Source: UBA4951 sp963652335 (GTDB lineage Bacteria; Bacillota_I; Bacilli_A; RFN20; CAG-826). From it: a stretch of DNA of 64,000 nt. Positions 1 through 10,600 of this stretch are shown in pieces. A model generated the notes under the pieces. The model searched no databases. It had not been told where the DNA came from and saw only the letters and a program-made list of their open reading frames with translations. The first letter of the stretch is position 1, and the number at the start of each line of letters is the position of its first letter. Both the position numbers and the translations under genes were made by a program. The DNA lies in the NCBI GenBank assembly GCA_963652335.1, contig CAVJSS010000001.1, positions 128,117-192,116 of the forward strand, written 5' to 3'.

Positions 1-819
1 CAAGCCGAATCGATGATTTCATATTTCAGCGAGATAACGGATTCATACAAAAAGTCAGACCAATATGTCGGGGTTTATGATGTTAATCACACAAATGAAA
101 AAATAGAGGTAAGCAAAGAATTATACTATATCCTCTATTTGGCTGATTGCATGAAGGAAGAGACAAACGGCAACTTTTCGCCATATCTTTTCAATTTGTC
201 GGTTCTTTATAAAAACGACTTTGCGATCAACGCCGTTCCTTCTTCATCGGAGATCGAGCCATTGTTAGCGGAAGCCAACGAGACCAATTTGATGTTTTTC
301 AAAGAAGACGGGGCCTATTATGTTCAAAGGAATGGAACAGGGCAAATTGACTTGGGTGGGATAGCCAAAGGAGCTTGTTTGGATGCTTTGCATTCTTTGC
401 TTGAAGAAAATGGGATAACTTATTATTTGGTAAGTTCCCAGAGTTCCATTTTGATGGGCGAAAAGGATTATTCCCCATCCTATTTCAAAATCGCCATCAG
501 AGACAAACCAAACTGTCTTTTGAAACTCCAAAACTGTGGCTTAGCGACTTCGTCCATAAGTGAGCAGCGCTACGATATAGACGGAATAACCTATTCTCAT
601 ATAATAGATCCCAAAACCGGATCGGCGGAAGCCAAACGTACGGCGGCTATCGTCAAAGGAGGCTTGGACGAAAATGCCAAATTAGATGCCTATGCGACGG
701 CTTTCATGAATATGGAAGATAACGAAATAAAGGATTTCGTCGAAAAGCACAGTCTAAGTTCCTTGATAATAAACGGATCGGACAGCGTTTCGTATAATTT
801 GGATACTTATGTCATTTAA
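1..819 (+). CDS. apbE: FAD:protein FMN transferase (ApbE family), 5' end outside window
   Basis: This enzyme moves FMN from FAD onto a threonine of a partner protein, usually a membrane or exported electron carrier. The frame is open from base 1. The visible 270 or so residues carry the family hallmark DLGGIAKG near residue 114 of the ATG-13 frame, then a 'GLATSSISEQRY' stretch, 'HIIDPKTG', and a late Ala/Asp-rich 'DAYATAFM' helix typical of the metal-binding end. ApbE proteins are usually 300-350 residues, so the missing part should be the signal peptide and first strands. The next gene overlaps its 3' end by 11 bases, pointing to one operon with the NusG-II and Gx-type genes. No FMN-acceptor gene is visible here, so the target is unknown. 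Confidence 0.9.
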   Translation, partial: QAESMISYFSEITDSYKKSDQYVGVYDVNHTNEKIEVSKELYYILYLADCMKEETNGNFSPYLFNLSVLYKNDFAINAVPSSSEIEPLLAEANETNLMFFKEDGAYYVQRNGTGQIDLGGIAKGACLDALHSLLEENGITYYLVSSQSSILMGEKDYSPSYFKIAIRDKPNCLLKLQNCGLATSSISEQRYDIDGITYSHIIDPKTGSAEAKRTAAIVKGGLDENAKLDAYATAFMNMEDNEIKDFVEKHSLSSLIINGSDSVSYNLDTYVI

Positions 820-1204
820 AGAAACGGTTAAGAAACATAAAGCCGACATCATCCTTGCCGGAGTGATTTCCTTTATTTGCGTTTCAGCGATTGTGATTTT
901 CGCTTGCGTTAAAGGCAAAAACGCCGCGAATTACGCGAAAATCTATGTCAAAAACAAATTGGTGGATGAGATAAATCTGAATACCGCGCCTGAGACGGAC
1001 GCCGATTTGCTGGTTCATGGTGAAAACGGCGATATGAAAATCGCATATCATAAAGGCGAAATAAAGGTGAAGGAGAGCAATTGCCCACACCAATATTGCG
1101 TCAACAAAGGCTATATAAAATCAGCATCAGACCCGATAATCTGCGTCTATAATGCCGTTTATATCGTTATAGAGGGTACATCGGATTTCGATGTGGTTAT
1201 CTAA
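809..1204 (+). CDS. NusG domain II-containing membrane-anchored protein
   Basis: A 131-residue protein with a short basic N-terminus, one membrane helix (about residues 13-33) and a small extracytoplasmic domain. That domain ends in a C-P-x-x-x-C motif (C92, C97), as in the NusG-II family that commonly sits between ApbE and Gx-transporter genes. Related proteins are thought to take part in flavin-based extracytoplasmic electron transfer; the cysteine pair suggests a redox or cofactor role, but this is inference. It starts inside the end of apbE and its stop overlaps the ATG of the next gene, so the three are probably translated together. It is unrelated in function to the transcription factor NusG. 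Confidence 0.75.
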   Translation: MSFKETVKKHKADIILAGVISFICVSAIVIFACVKGKNAANYAKIYVKNKLVDEINLNTAPETDADLLVHGENGDMKIAYHKGEIKVKESNCPHQYCVNKGYIKSASDPIICVYNAVYIVIEGTSDFDVVI

Positions 1205-1695
1205 TGAGCATACGCAAAATAACGAGATTGGCGATGCTTTTGGCGATATCGATTGTATTATCGATTATCGAAGGTTTGATTCCGACTGGCCCTATACCAG
1301 GCATTAAGCTAGGACTAGCCAATGCGGTGGCACTCTATATTTTATACAAAGATGGAGTTTTGGATTCGATCGTTATCTCTTTACTTAGGGTTACATTGGC
1401 AGGATTGATCAGAGGGACAATTTTCCAAATGGGTTTTTGGATGTCTCTTGCCGGCATGGTCCTGTCTTTGTCGATGATGATTTTGTTCAAATTGGCATTT
1501 AGGAAATTTTCGATAATAGGAGTATCGATAATTGGGGCTATTTTCCATTCGATTGGGCAAATTTTGGTGGCGATTATCTATTTAGGCACCATATATGTGG
1601 GTTACTATTTGCCAATATTGGTTCTTGTTTCGGCTGGGACTGGGATATTGACCGGATTCATCGCAAAAGGCCTTTTGAAAATTAAAATCGAATAG
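1204..1695 (+). CDS. Gx transporter family membrane protein (heptaprenyl diphosphate synthase component I-like)
   Basis: A 163-residue, very hydrophobic protein with about five membrane helices. The 'PGIKLGLANAV' stretch near residues 32-42 is the signature of the Gx / Hpre_diP_synt_I family, small integral proteins resembling ECF transporter S components. Despite the old name there is no prenyltransferase motif. Its substrate is not known; beside apbE and a NusG-II gene it may supply a flavin or quinone-related compound to an exported redox chain. The ATG overlaps the stop of the preceding gene. It is the last gene of the operon; only a weak AT-rich hairpin (about 1698-1720) follows. Confidence 0.7.
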   Translation: MSIRKITRLAMLLAISIVLSIIEGLIPTGPIPGIKLGLANAVALYILYKDGVLDSIVISLLRVTLAGLIRGTIFQMGFWMSLAGMVLSLSMMILFKLAFRKFSIIGVSIIGAIFHSIGQILVAIIYLGTIYVGYYLPILVLVSAGTGILTGFIAKGLLKIKIE

Positions 1696-1719
1696 GAAAT
1701 CAAATATTTTTGTTTTGAT

Positions 1720-2211
1720 TCAATATAATAAAGGCTTTCTTAAATAATAAACGTCTATGTCTTTTCCCATTTTATGAGCCACATTGTGAAGATTGCCTTC
1801 CAGCAAGAAGCCGTTTTTAAGATGGAACGCCAAAGAATTTTCGTTTTCGCTTGTGATTATCGAAATGATGCTTTTCAAGCCAAATTCCTTCGCTTGTTTT
1901 AGAATTTCTTCCAAAAGAAGCTTTCCGATATGCTCAGAGAGATGGTCTTTGTTAACATAAATCGATAAATCCGCCGTCTTCTTATAGGCGCTGCGAGGAT
2001 TGAAGGTGTTTAGATAAGCATATCCTATCACTTTGCCTTTTTCGTTCAGGAAAACAATGAAAGGATATTTGCTCGCTATGTCCTCCACACGCTTTGAAAA
2101 GTCATTCAAATTGAGTTTATCCTCCTCTAAGGTAAAACAAGTGTTCTCGATGTAATAGTTATAGATATCCAAGCACCCTTTAATATCCCGTTTCTCTAAT
2201 TTTCTTATCAT
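1720..2211 (-). CDS. GNAT N-acetyltransferase (phosphinothricin/methionine-sulfoximine acetyltransferase-like)
   Basis: A 163-residue single-domain acetyltransferase that should transfer acetyl from acetyl-CoA to an amine. The opening 'IRKLEKRDIKGCLDIYNYYI' and the mid-protein 'ADLSIYVNKDHLSEHIGKLL' are close to the Pat/Bar/YwnH group, where the region after 'IYV' forms the acetyl-CoA loop. Here the usual RGxGxG/A signature is degenerate (EHIGKLL). It is convergent with the Gx gene and stands alone. The exact amine substrate cannot be read from sequence; amino-acid analogues are the usual ones in this subgroup. Confidence 0.75.
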   Translation of the reverse strand: MIRKLEKRDIKGCLDIYNYYIENTCFTLEEDKLNLNDFSKRVEDIASKYPFIVFLNEKGKVIGYAYLNTFNPRSAYKKTADLSIYVNKDHLSEHIGKLLLEEILKQAKEFGLKSIISIITSENENSLAFHLKNGFLLEGNLHNVAHKMGKDIDVYYLRKPLLY

Positions 2212-2254
2212 TGGATCGACGCCTCCTTAGGAAATGTCAGTCATGCTTTTTCAA

Positions 2255-2283
2255 ATAAAAACGGCCCAAGTTTCTTCGGGCCA
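2255..2283 (-). terminator. Rho-independent terminator of the tRNA-Gly/Asp unit
   Basis: On the minus strand a GGCCC/GGGCC stem, extended by an AAG/CTT pairing with one bulged base, is followed by a run of five T. It lies 13 bases past the 3' end of tRNA-Gly. Confidence 0.7.
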
Positions 2284-2295
2284 TATTCTACACGC

Positions 2296-2369
<74 letters not shown>

Positions 2370-2371
2370 GA

Positions 2372-2448
2372 TGGCGGACCATAAGAGATTCGAACTCTCG
2401 ATCTCCTCCGTGACAGGGAGGCATGTTAGACCGCTACACCAATGGTCC
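2372..2448 (-). tRNA. tRNA-Asp (anticodon GTC), CCA encoded
   Basis: The minus strand gives acceptor GGACCAT pairing with ATGGTCC, discriminator G, encoded CCA, and the anticodon loop CTGTCAC with anticodon GTC. It is the first tRNA of a two-gene unit and is followed by tRNA-Gly. Confidence 0.96.
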
Positions 2449-2464
2449 ACTGGGTGCGAATGGA

Positions 2465-2473
2465 AATATACCA
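2465..2473 (-). promoter_or_regulatory. Extended -10 promoter for the tRNA-Asp/Gly unit
   Basis: The minus strand reads TGG-TATATT, an extended -10 element, 17 bases before the tRNA-Asp 5' end. No good -35 hexamer is visible, as is common with extended -10 promoters. The same TGG-TATATT element recurs before rpmB. Confidence 0.45.
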
Positions 2474-2499
2474 TAAAGCAGTCAGTTATGGAATATCTT

Positions 2500-2808
2500 T
2501 TATTCAACTCCGACAAACTTCTTCAATAAAGCAGCTGGTATAAAGCCAACCTGAGAACGGATTTCCTTGCCGTTTTCGAAATAACGGAGGTCAGGAATGC
2601 TATAAACGTTGTACCTAGCGGCGATTTTTCCCAATTTATCGCAATCTACCTTAATGAAAGTTATTTCAGGGTGTTGTTCAGCCAATTCCTCTATAAGTGG
2701 GCTAAGGCGCATACAAGGACCGCACCATGTCGCAAAGAAATCCACGACCACCTTATCGTTTTTCATTGCCTCTAAGAATTCGGCTTCGTTTTCTACGTGA
2801 ATGAGCAT
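2500..2808 (-). CDS. trxA: Thioredoxin
   Basis: A 102-residue cytoplasmic thiol-disulfide oxidoreductase. The active site W28-C-G-P-C32 and a later 'YSIPDLRYFENG' carrying the conserved cis-proline are plain, and the length equals a single thioredoxin fold. The ATG at 2808 is preferred over a longer in-frame start at 2931 because GGAAGGAG lies just upstream of it and the extra 41 residues would overlap the TraX gene and resemble nothing in the family. It is 16 bases downstream of the TraX-family gene, last in a three-gene minus-strand operon. Confidence 0.95.
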   Translation of the reverse strand: MLIHVENEAEFLEAMKNDKVVVDFFATWCGPCMRLSPLIEELAEQHPEITFIKVDCDKLGKIAARYNVYSIPDLRYFENGKEIRSQVGFIPAALLKKFVGVE

Positions 2809-2824
2809 TTTCAAATTCTCCTTC

Positions 2825-3736
2825 CTATAAAGATAATAAAACAAAGATCGTTCCAATGATAAGGATATGCACCGGATAGTAAAGGTAGCTAACCCATCTG
2901 AACCATTTGGAATCATATCCACGCTTGCCATTATAAAGAATCAAAAAGAAACAAGAGATCAATGCGAAGCTTCCTATCGAAGAGAAACACAATGGATCCC
3001 TTGAACCATAAACGAAAGACAAGCCATACATTATGACGACGCTGATGACCAAGACGCAAACATTGGCCAAATTGAACATTCCTTGTCTTTTTTCAATGAT
3101 TTCTTTCTCGTTCGATTCATATAAAAACGCTTTATCCGACAGCTTCGATGCCAAAGGCTCAGCGTAATAGAACCCTATCCCAAGCAACAAGGCGAACACC
3201 GAATAATCGGCTCTGATGAATTCAGGGAAATAGAGATAAAAAGAATCAAATCCATAAGCCCCAGCCAAATCGAAGCCATATGAGCAGCCAATCAAAATCA
3301 AAGGCAAAACGCATAGGGGTCGGAACTTTTTGCTTTCGTTGTTCAATAAAAAGAGAAATAAGCCAACATATAATAAGTCATTGAAAGCATTGGCTGGCAT
3401 AGAACCCCCAAGACTGTTAAATTGCTCTATCTTAAGTCCGCAGGCTGCGGCGATGAACACCCCTAATCCGATTGCGAAAAAGGCTGCCCACATTATGAAA
3501 ATCCTCAAAAGATATTTCTCGGGATTTTTAGATTTCTTAAGCGCTTGAACCAACAAAAATATGAATATCGGCAATGCCAATCGTCCGACACATCTAAAAG
3601 CCTGTCCGACTCTTCCGATATCGGAAACGCTTGAATAAAATATGCCGATAAAGATTCCTATATGATCTAATGTCATTGTCACAAAGCCGATTAATTTAAG
3701 CCAAAAAGAAGATAATATCTGCGTTTTTCCATTCAT
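2825..3736 (-). CDS. TraX family integral membrane protein
   Basis: A 303-residue polytopic protein with roughly eight to ten hydrophobic helices. The N-terminal 'LKLIGFVTMTLDHIG' followed by 'FRCVGRLALPIFIFLLVQAL' matches the TraX family, named for F-pilin N-acetylation and related to membrane acyltransferases. In chromosomes of Gram-positive gut bacteria such genes are common without any conjugation genes, as here, so a role in surface acylation is more likely than conjugation. One base separates it from the CPBP gene upstream. Confidence 0.7.
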   Translation of the reverse strand: MNGKTQILSSFWLKLIGFVTMTLDHIGIFIGIFYSSVSDIGRVGQAFRCVGRLALPIFIFLLVQALKKSKNPEKYLLRIFIMWAAFFAIGLGVFIAAACGLKIEQFNSLGGSMPANAFNDLLYVGLFLFLLNNESKKFRPLCVLPLILIGCSYGFDLAGAYGFDSFYLYFPEFIRADYSVFALLLGIGFYYAEPLASKLSDKAFLYESNEKEIIEKRQGMFNLANVCVLVISVVIMYGLSFVYGSRDPLCFSSIGSFALISCFFLILYNGKRGYDSKWFRWVSYLYYPVHILIIGTIFVLLSL

Positions 3737-3737
3737 A

Positions 3738-4526
3738 TCAAATCACCATCAAAATCAATGCGAATATGTTGTTCATAATATGGGCGATCATCGATGCCCC
3801 GATTCCGAATCTATCGTTCGCAAAACACAATATAGCCCCGCAAATAACGTAATTCGGGATGTTTAGCCATTCTGCCAAATCAGGGTTGCTGAAATTGAAA
3901 TGGATAAACCCAAAGAAAATCGCACATACGACATAAGCGATGGCTATGTGAGCTCTTTTTAGCAAATCGAACAGCCCTAAACGATATGTTATTTCTTCGC
4001 ATATAGGACCAGCCAAACCCAAAAACATAAAGGCTAAGGGCTTAGAAAAAGAAAATACTTTTTCCAACGATTCCTGATTGGCGTTGGAGGAGATTCCATA
4101 ATGAGCCAAAATCGCCGAATACCCGACATTGAATCCGACCAGGATTATTCCTACCGCGAATCCAAAGTACGTTCTTTTGTTCAAAAAACATTTGCCAATC
4201 GTCTTCCAATAATCGAAAGCGATCAAACTTAATATCAAAAAAAGGATTCCATAGGATGCATTCTGAACGATGCCATAATACGAAACGCTGTCGACAGGGT
4301 AAAACTTTTCGGTTATCGCAGCTACGATCAAAACGATCAATTGCAGTCCGATAAAACCAATTGCAAAGAAAAGGACTTCTTTTAGCAAAGAAGCCGATTC
4401 ATTGACCGGATAGAGCTTTCTTGAAAATTCCGGATTGCTTCTTTTGCAATTCGGACAATGACTGGCAGTCGGATCATAGAACGATCCGCAGCCTTCGCAT
4501 TTTCTGTTCAAAAACCTAATTTTCAC
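3738..4526 (-). CDS. CPBP family intramembrane glutamic endopeptidase with N-terminal zinc ribbon
   Basis: A 262-residue membrane protein. Residues 10-27 form a zinc ribbon (C10, C13, C24, C27). Then about six to eight helices carry the CPBP motifs: E177-E178-x-x-x-R182, H209 in 'FGFIHF', and H249 with N252 in 'AHIMNN'. CPBP proteins are CAAX-protease-like enzymes that cleave within membranes; in Gram-positives they are often linked to bacteriocin immunity or surface-protein processing. It heads an operon with the TraX gene and thioredoxin, and it diverges from the giant surface-protein gene, so it could in principle act on that protein. That link is speculation. Confidence 0.85.
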   Translation of the reverse strand: MKIRFLNRKCEGCGSFYDPTASHCPNCKRSNPEFSRKLYPVNESASLLKEVLFFAIGFIGLQLIVLIVAAITEKFYPVDSVSYYGIVQNASYGILFLILSLIAFDYWKTIGKCFLNKRTYFGFAVGIILVGFNVGYSAILAHYGISSNANQESLEKVFSFSKPLAFMFLGLAGPICEEITYRLGLFDLLKRAHIAIAYVVCAIFFGFIHFNFSNPDLAEWLNIPNYVICGAILCFANDRFGIGASMIAHIMNNIFALILMVI

Positions 4527-4619
4527 CAGATGATATTAACATAAAAAGTTCGATTGTTTGATATTAATCGTTTGGTTTGGCGCCATCAAACAAGCTTGCT
4601 TCTTAAATCGCACGCATAC

Positions 4620-4658
4620 ACGATGTATAATAAAAAAACGTTGACCAATCCTTGGAGG
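4620..4658 (+). promoter_or_regulatory. Putative -10 box and strong ribosome binding site before the giant gene
   Basis: TATAAT at 4626-4631 is a perfect -10 hexamer, but a well-spaced -35 is not evident. GGAGG at 4654-4658 sits seven bases before the GTG at 4666 and decides that start. Confidence 0.4.
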
Positions 4659-4665
4659 TTTAGCC

Positions 4666-7600
4666 GTGAACCTATTAATTGATGCAAGCAGCATTGTCAA
4701 ATACGAGAACATAGCTTTATGGGTGTTGTTCGGACTTGTCCTTTTCGTTTTGCTATTTTCCATTTTCCGCGGTGCTTTCCGCGGGTGGGCATATGGAACA
4801 TATCGTTTGATTTTCTTTGCCATCGTCATAACCGTTTTGTTTTTGACATTGGGCAAAGTAACCGAAGCGATAGGCAATATCGACCTCTCGAAATGGATAA
4901 GCCAAAGCATAAATCTCACAATCAGCGATAAAACGATAACCGCTCCAGTAACCAGCGTTTCTGGTACCATCACGGCGTTGATCGAAGATGCGATAAAAAA
5001 GTTCGACATGAATGTCGACCCGACCAATTTGGCTCAAATGGCGACTGGATTGACGCAATCTTTATTGAAGGTCTTGATGATATTCATCTATGGCATTTTG
5101 CTTTGGACGGTCGGCAAATTCCTTTGCTGGATCCTTTGGCACGCCGCTTTCAAATTCATCATCCCAAAATCGAAACGCAAACTCACCAAAGAGGAAAAAA
5201 CCGCAAATGACGCCCTTCCCCGCAGGCAAAGAAAGAAGACCATCTATCAAAAGGTTCGCGGCGTTTCCATGGCCCAAGAAGTGGTCATCAACCTTCTCCT
5301 TTTATCGATGCTGATCGTTCCGATAAGTGGTACCATCAATTCGATTGCCAACTCTTTCAACGGCACTTCGAAAGAGTCAACGGCAAGCGAAAAGCTAAAA
5401 GCCGATAATGATACGTTGAACACCATCCAAACCGCTTTGGATACCTATCAAAATTCCGTTTTCTCCAAAGCCTTTTTCGGATGGACGGTCAACCAAGAAG
5501 GCAAAAGCTGGGACACCCAACTTCTTTCTTTCTTGTCAAAATCGAACGTAACGAAGGATATGACCATCTCCGTCATCGATGTCGTTTCGGAAGCAGCGGG
5601 AATCGGAAAAGAGGTGATTGAATCCGGACTGCTTTCAGAGGGAGGAACGACCTTCGATAAAATCTATCTTTTGCTTACTACGGAATATGGCGTGAAGATT
5701 ATCTCTACATTAGCAAACTCTGAATTAGTCACTTCTATTTTGCCAATGGCATTGGAATTCGCCGCGAACATCGATACGATCAAAAACTACATAGGGAATT
5801 CCTTAGGCATCGATTATTATGGCTACAACTGGTCAGCGACAGTTGAAGAATTGGGCAACATGATCACCGATCTTCAATCATCTGATATTTTCACTTTCTT
5901 CACCGATGAAAACGGAGAGGCTCATTTCGATACCGATTCGGTGGCTTCTATTTTCTCTGAAAATTCCAAAAAGGCGATGAACGCTTTGTTTGAAAGATTC
6001 GCCAAACGTCCAGACGAAAAGAATTTATTCAGTGATTTGATTACAGTGTTCTTAGTCAACTATGCCTTGAATTCAACCAGCGATTCCGAAGGTATTGCTT
6101 TAAATGACTTCTTGCCGAGCACCGATGGATGCGAATATGAAACCGATGACAACACAGGTCGGAAATACATTTCCAAATTGAATGAAGATTACGAAAATCT
6201 TTCGTTAGGAGATGAACTCCAAGTCGTTTACGGGTCTTTATGCGATATCAATGATTTGGACGATAGATTGACCGCTCTTATCGTCGATTCCTTAGTCGAT
6301 GAGGAAAAAGAATTGGACACCGATGTTTTGATCGATATCGTTGTTGATAACATCGACGAAATAAACGAGATCATCGTTGGCAAAGACGATATAGAAGAAG
6401 GCAAAACATGTTTGCTTGATTGTTCATTTATCACTTATGGCATGGGCGCCATAACGGATTTGATCGGTAGCAGTGTTTCAAGTGCTTTGAACGTCGAAAT
6501 CGACATGAGCGGCGTCAGAAATGAGCTTTTCTCCGAAACTCTTCCGTTCGAAACCAGAAAGGCCAACGCCAAATCGGAATTGGGAGGAATGCTCAATTTG
6601 ATAAAATCCTTCGTGAACGCCGACCCAATTTGCAAAGAATTCATCAAAGATTTGGATGCGACCCCGGGAATCGTTTATGAGCCTAATGGCAATTTGCATT
6701 CCATAGAAGATGGCTTATTGGATGGATTTATCGCCTTATCTGAAGGCATTGACGATTCAAAGATATTGACTGCGATTCTGCCTAAGGCTGCAGAAAGTCT
6801 TTTATCCAACAATGAAGCGTTGAAAGAATTGGGCATAGATGGATTGAATACCGATGTGGATGGTTTTGGCAAAGAACTAGCCAAATTACTTAAAGTAGCC
6901 AAAGAATGCATGCCGTTGATCCAATTCGTAACCAACAACGCCGCTTCTTTGTCTGGCGCCTCTTCAAAAGAAATCAGCGAAGTCTTAAATGGCTTAGCCG
7001 ATTATCATGACCAAATGGTCACATTGTTAAATGGAATCTGTGCCAACAAGATCATAAATGACGAAAACAACACCACGTATCGCAACTTATTGCAAAAATT
7101 GCTTGGGAACATATTGGGAAGGGAAATAAATTTGCCTGCCGACATTGATCCATCAACCGAAAATGTCGTGGTAGCCGACCTTATTTATGGATTGGGCAAA
7201 AACTGCACCCCAACCGTCCTCAACGCTCTTTTAAACGGCGGTTCCGTTTCCCTGTCTGATTTAGGGGGCGTTGATTTCGCCGAAATATTGAAGCCTTTGG
7301 ATTCTTCCGATGTTTTTGGTGATATAATCGCCGATCTGCTCGATGACGCCATCGTTCCGCTATTGGGTTCGTCGGCAACCGATTCCAATCTTTCCTTCAA
7401 AAATGTCACGAGTTGGCAAAATGAGGGAGACGCTTTGAATTCTATTATCAAATTCGGCGCGGAAATCGGTGATATTTCGAATATCGATCTATTCAATTCC
7501 GACCCTGATGCCATCTCTTCGATTATCAAGGCATTGTCGCAATCCCAGATTTTCAACAACAAAACCAGCGACGGAATAGAATATACGTTCGGTAAATTTT

Positions 7601-10600
7601 TCTATAAGACGATCATTGACTCTTTAGGCGATTCTATTTCATTCTTCGAAGACAAAGACCCAAATGGGAAAACCGCTGAAGAAAGAACCCAAGCTCTTTG
7701 CAATTCGATGTCATCCGTAAGTCAAAGCGGGTGGGAGCAAGAAGCGGAAGCTTTCGGCGATATTCTGGCCAATTTGAATAAGGTATTAAACGGTAGCAGC
7801 CTTTCTGGAACTTTGAATATCAAAGACATCAAAGCTGCTGCGGTAAAAGGATTGTTGGAAGAGTTAACGACATCAACGACAATCGGGCGTCCGATCTCCT
7901 ATCATTTATACGAACAAATCGCCACCAATTTGATTGATGCAGGCATCGATATCGGAATGGGCGATCACGGATACATGAATATCGATTGGATTTGGGACGC
8001 TTTCGAAAGCGAGACACCCGATGCCATTTATAACGAAATGTACTACTTGAGCCTTTTGATAGAAACCGTGTTGGATCCTTCCTATGGCTTGCTAGATGAT
8101 TCAGGCAATATATCCTCTGATGGGTTGGATTTGTCTAAGATGTCAGGGAAATATATGCTCACTCCTTTGACCAAATCGATGGCTAAATCAATCGTTTTCA
8201 ATACCATTCCAGACGGAGAAACAACTCCTACGGCTTTCGAAAATCTTCTTACCGAGATGATTGCCGATTCCGGAATCTATGGAACGAATGACAAACAAAG
8301 CAAAGCCGAAATATTGGAATATGTCCAAAATGTTTCGCCAGGCACCCAAGAGATTTCCAAAGCCAAATTCTCTAACCGTCTTTCTGACGATGGGCCTTGG
8401 AATGAGGAATGCGAGGCTTTAGGAAATTTGGGCGATTCGATCAACGAATTGGGAATCAGCATCTCTGATTTCAGCCCATCTTCGATCTTCAAAAATTCAG
8501 TTGGCGAATTGCTCAATGAGCAAGAACGCGAGACCAAGCGATTGGCTTTAAACGATGTCGTTTCTGCAGTCAACGATTCAAAAATCCTTTACCATTTGCT
8601 CCCTAATCTGATCAAGACCGGTATCGATAGCGTGGCCTCTAGTTTGGGCGGAAGCGCAACACCTAATTATTATTACGTGGGCAAAGGCATTAACGCCGAT
8701 CCGTACGGAAAGGATGAAATCGAGAACCTTACTTATATTATCTATTATGCGGCCCAAGCCGATTTAAGCGTCGATATCAACGAATTGGATATTGATTCCG
8801 CTTCCGAGATTTTAACCTGCTTGGCCAAATCCCATATCTTCAATAGCGTTTCTAACGACGAAACAAGCAACGAGACATTCTTCCAATCCGTCATGGCGGA
8901 TGTCTATTCCAAAGACGAAATAGCGAATTACTATTATCGAGTCGAAAACCCAAAGGACAATCCTGAATACAATAAGTCGATTTCCTACACGGATTCGCGG
9001 AGCAAAGCCATCGAAACGTTGGCTGAATTGTTCCCGGCTATGGAAACCAGTTCTAGCTGTGATTCCCAAAAGAACCTCGAATTGCTCAACGGCGATTCCA
9101 ATTCTTTGAAGAGTTTCGTCAAAGTCATCCAAGACAATAAAAAGGCTTATGAAAAGATAACGTCAAACAACGTTATGGAATTAGACAGCGAGACGATTAA
9201 AACGATTTTCAAAGAATTGTCGGGCAACAAGCTATTCGCCGATATCTTGGTTAATGCTTTGGGAAAGACGTTCTCGGATGGCTTTGCTTCATCGATGATC
9301 GATATGAGCAACGCCAACCCATACTATTGCTATTGGCTTAGAGACGATGGGACTGTCGAATCCAATGATTCGGAAGCCGATTTCACCAAGACGATAGGCG
9401 ATGACGAAATCGATGTTTTGGCCGACTTCATCCCATTCTTCAATGAAAATTCGAAGATGTTCGACGATCTTTCTTCTTTGTCTATCGCTTCTAGCACAAT
9501 AGAAACTTTTAAGAGCATGCTTAATATGCTTTATGATTCCTATATTTTCCATAACGGTTTGGCGTGGGATCAAATGGGTACGAAAGCCAAATCATCCTGG
9601 CAGAGCGATCTAACCGTATTCGAACAGGCATATGGTCTGATCATCAAAGAATCTGGTTTGGCTGATATGAATTATTCTTCTAGCTTTGATGCGAAATATG
9701 CTAGTGCCGAAGAAAAATTGAACGATTACATAAAATCATTTACTGCCGGTAAGTTGGTCTCTTCTCATTCAAAGGATTGGAAAAAAGAAATCGATGCCTT
9801 GACAACCGATGGAAAAAACGGTGGAGCGTTGAATGTCTTACTTAATCTCGGAGTGATCGGCGAAGACGGAATGTCTGCCGAAAGCATAGATTTGATGAGT
9901 TTCTCCCCTGACAAGCTTTCCAAGATGCTCAAAGCCTTGAATGGAATCGATATCGTAAAAGAAGTCGTTCCTTATAAGATTAAGGACACCTTAAGCGATA
10001 CTATCGATTTCTCTTCATATAGTAGCCTAGCCCTTTCGTCGAATTCGGTCAGTTCGTTTGATTCGGCCGAAACTTGGGGAGACATAGGCATCTTCTCCAA
10101 ACTGATCATTTCAGGAAACGGAGCTGTTGTCGTTTCTTATACTTCCGATGGCAGCAACTGGAAAGAAGCTTATAACGGCTCTCTTGCCGGATCGGAAACG
10201 ATAACGATGGAAAACGCCGTCGCTTTCAAGATCGACGGATCGGCATCAATCAGCGACGTAGAAGTCGATACGGCCAACTATTTCTTATCTCAAGAGACTT
10301 ATGGGGAAGATGATGGAGCCATAGATTCGCTGACTACTTTGTTAAATAGCCTATATTTGAAAAACGGCGGATCATATCCAACCATCGATTCAAGCGATCC
10401 CGATGTTATCGAAACCTTGCTAGGCAGCATTACCGATATATTGGTTTTCATCGATGATGACAATGGATTCTATGCAAGAGGGTTCGATGAGCATTATAAA
10501 TCCATAGCCGAAAACGAATCCTTCTTATCCAGAGACGTTTTCATGAGAAATATGCTTAAAGTCACTTACACCGACGATGGCAAAAACTATGATTTGGATA

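Noticed and set aside
2825..3736. TraX as evidence of a conjugative element
   Set aside because: No relaxase, coupling protein or other transfer gene is near; TraX-family proteins are common as lone chromosomal genes.
4536..5314. Overlapping frames on both strands at the start of the giant gene
   Set aside because: They lie inside or opposite the giant gene, have no ribosome sites and low-complexity translations; shadows of the real frame.
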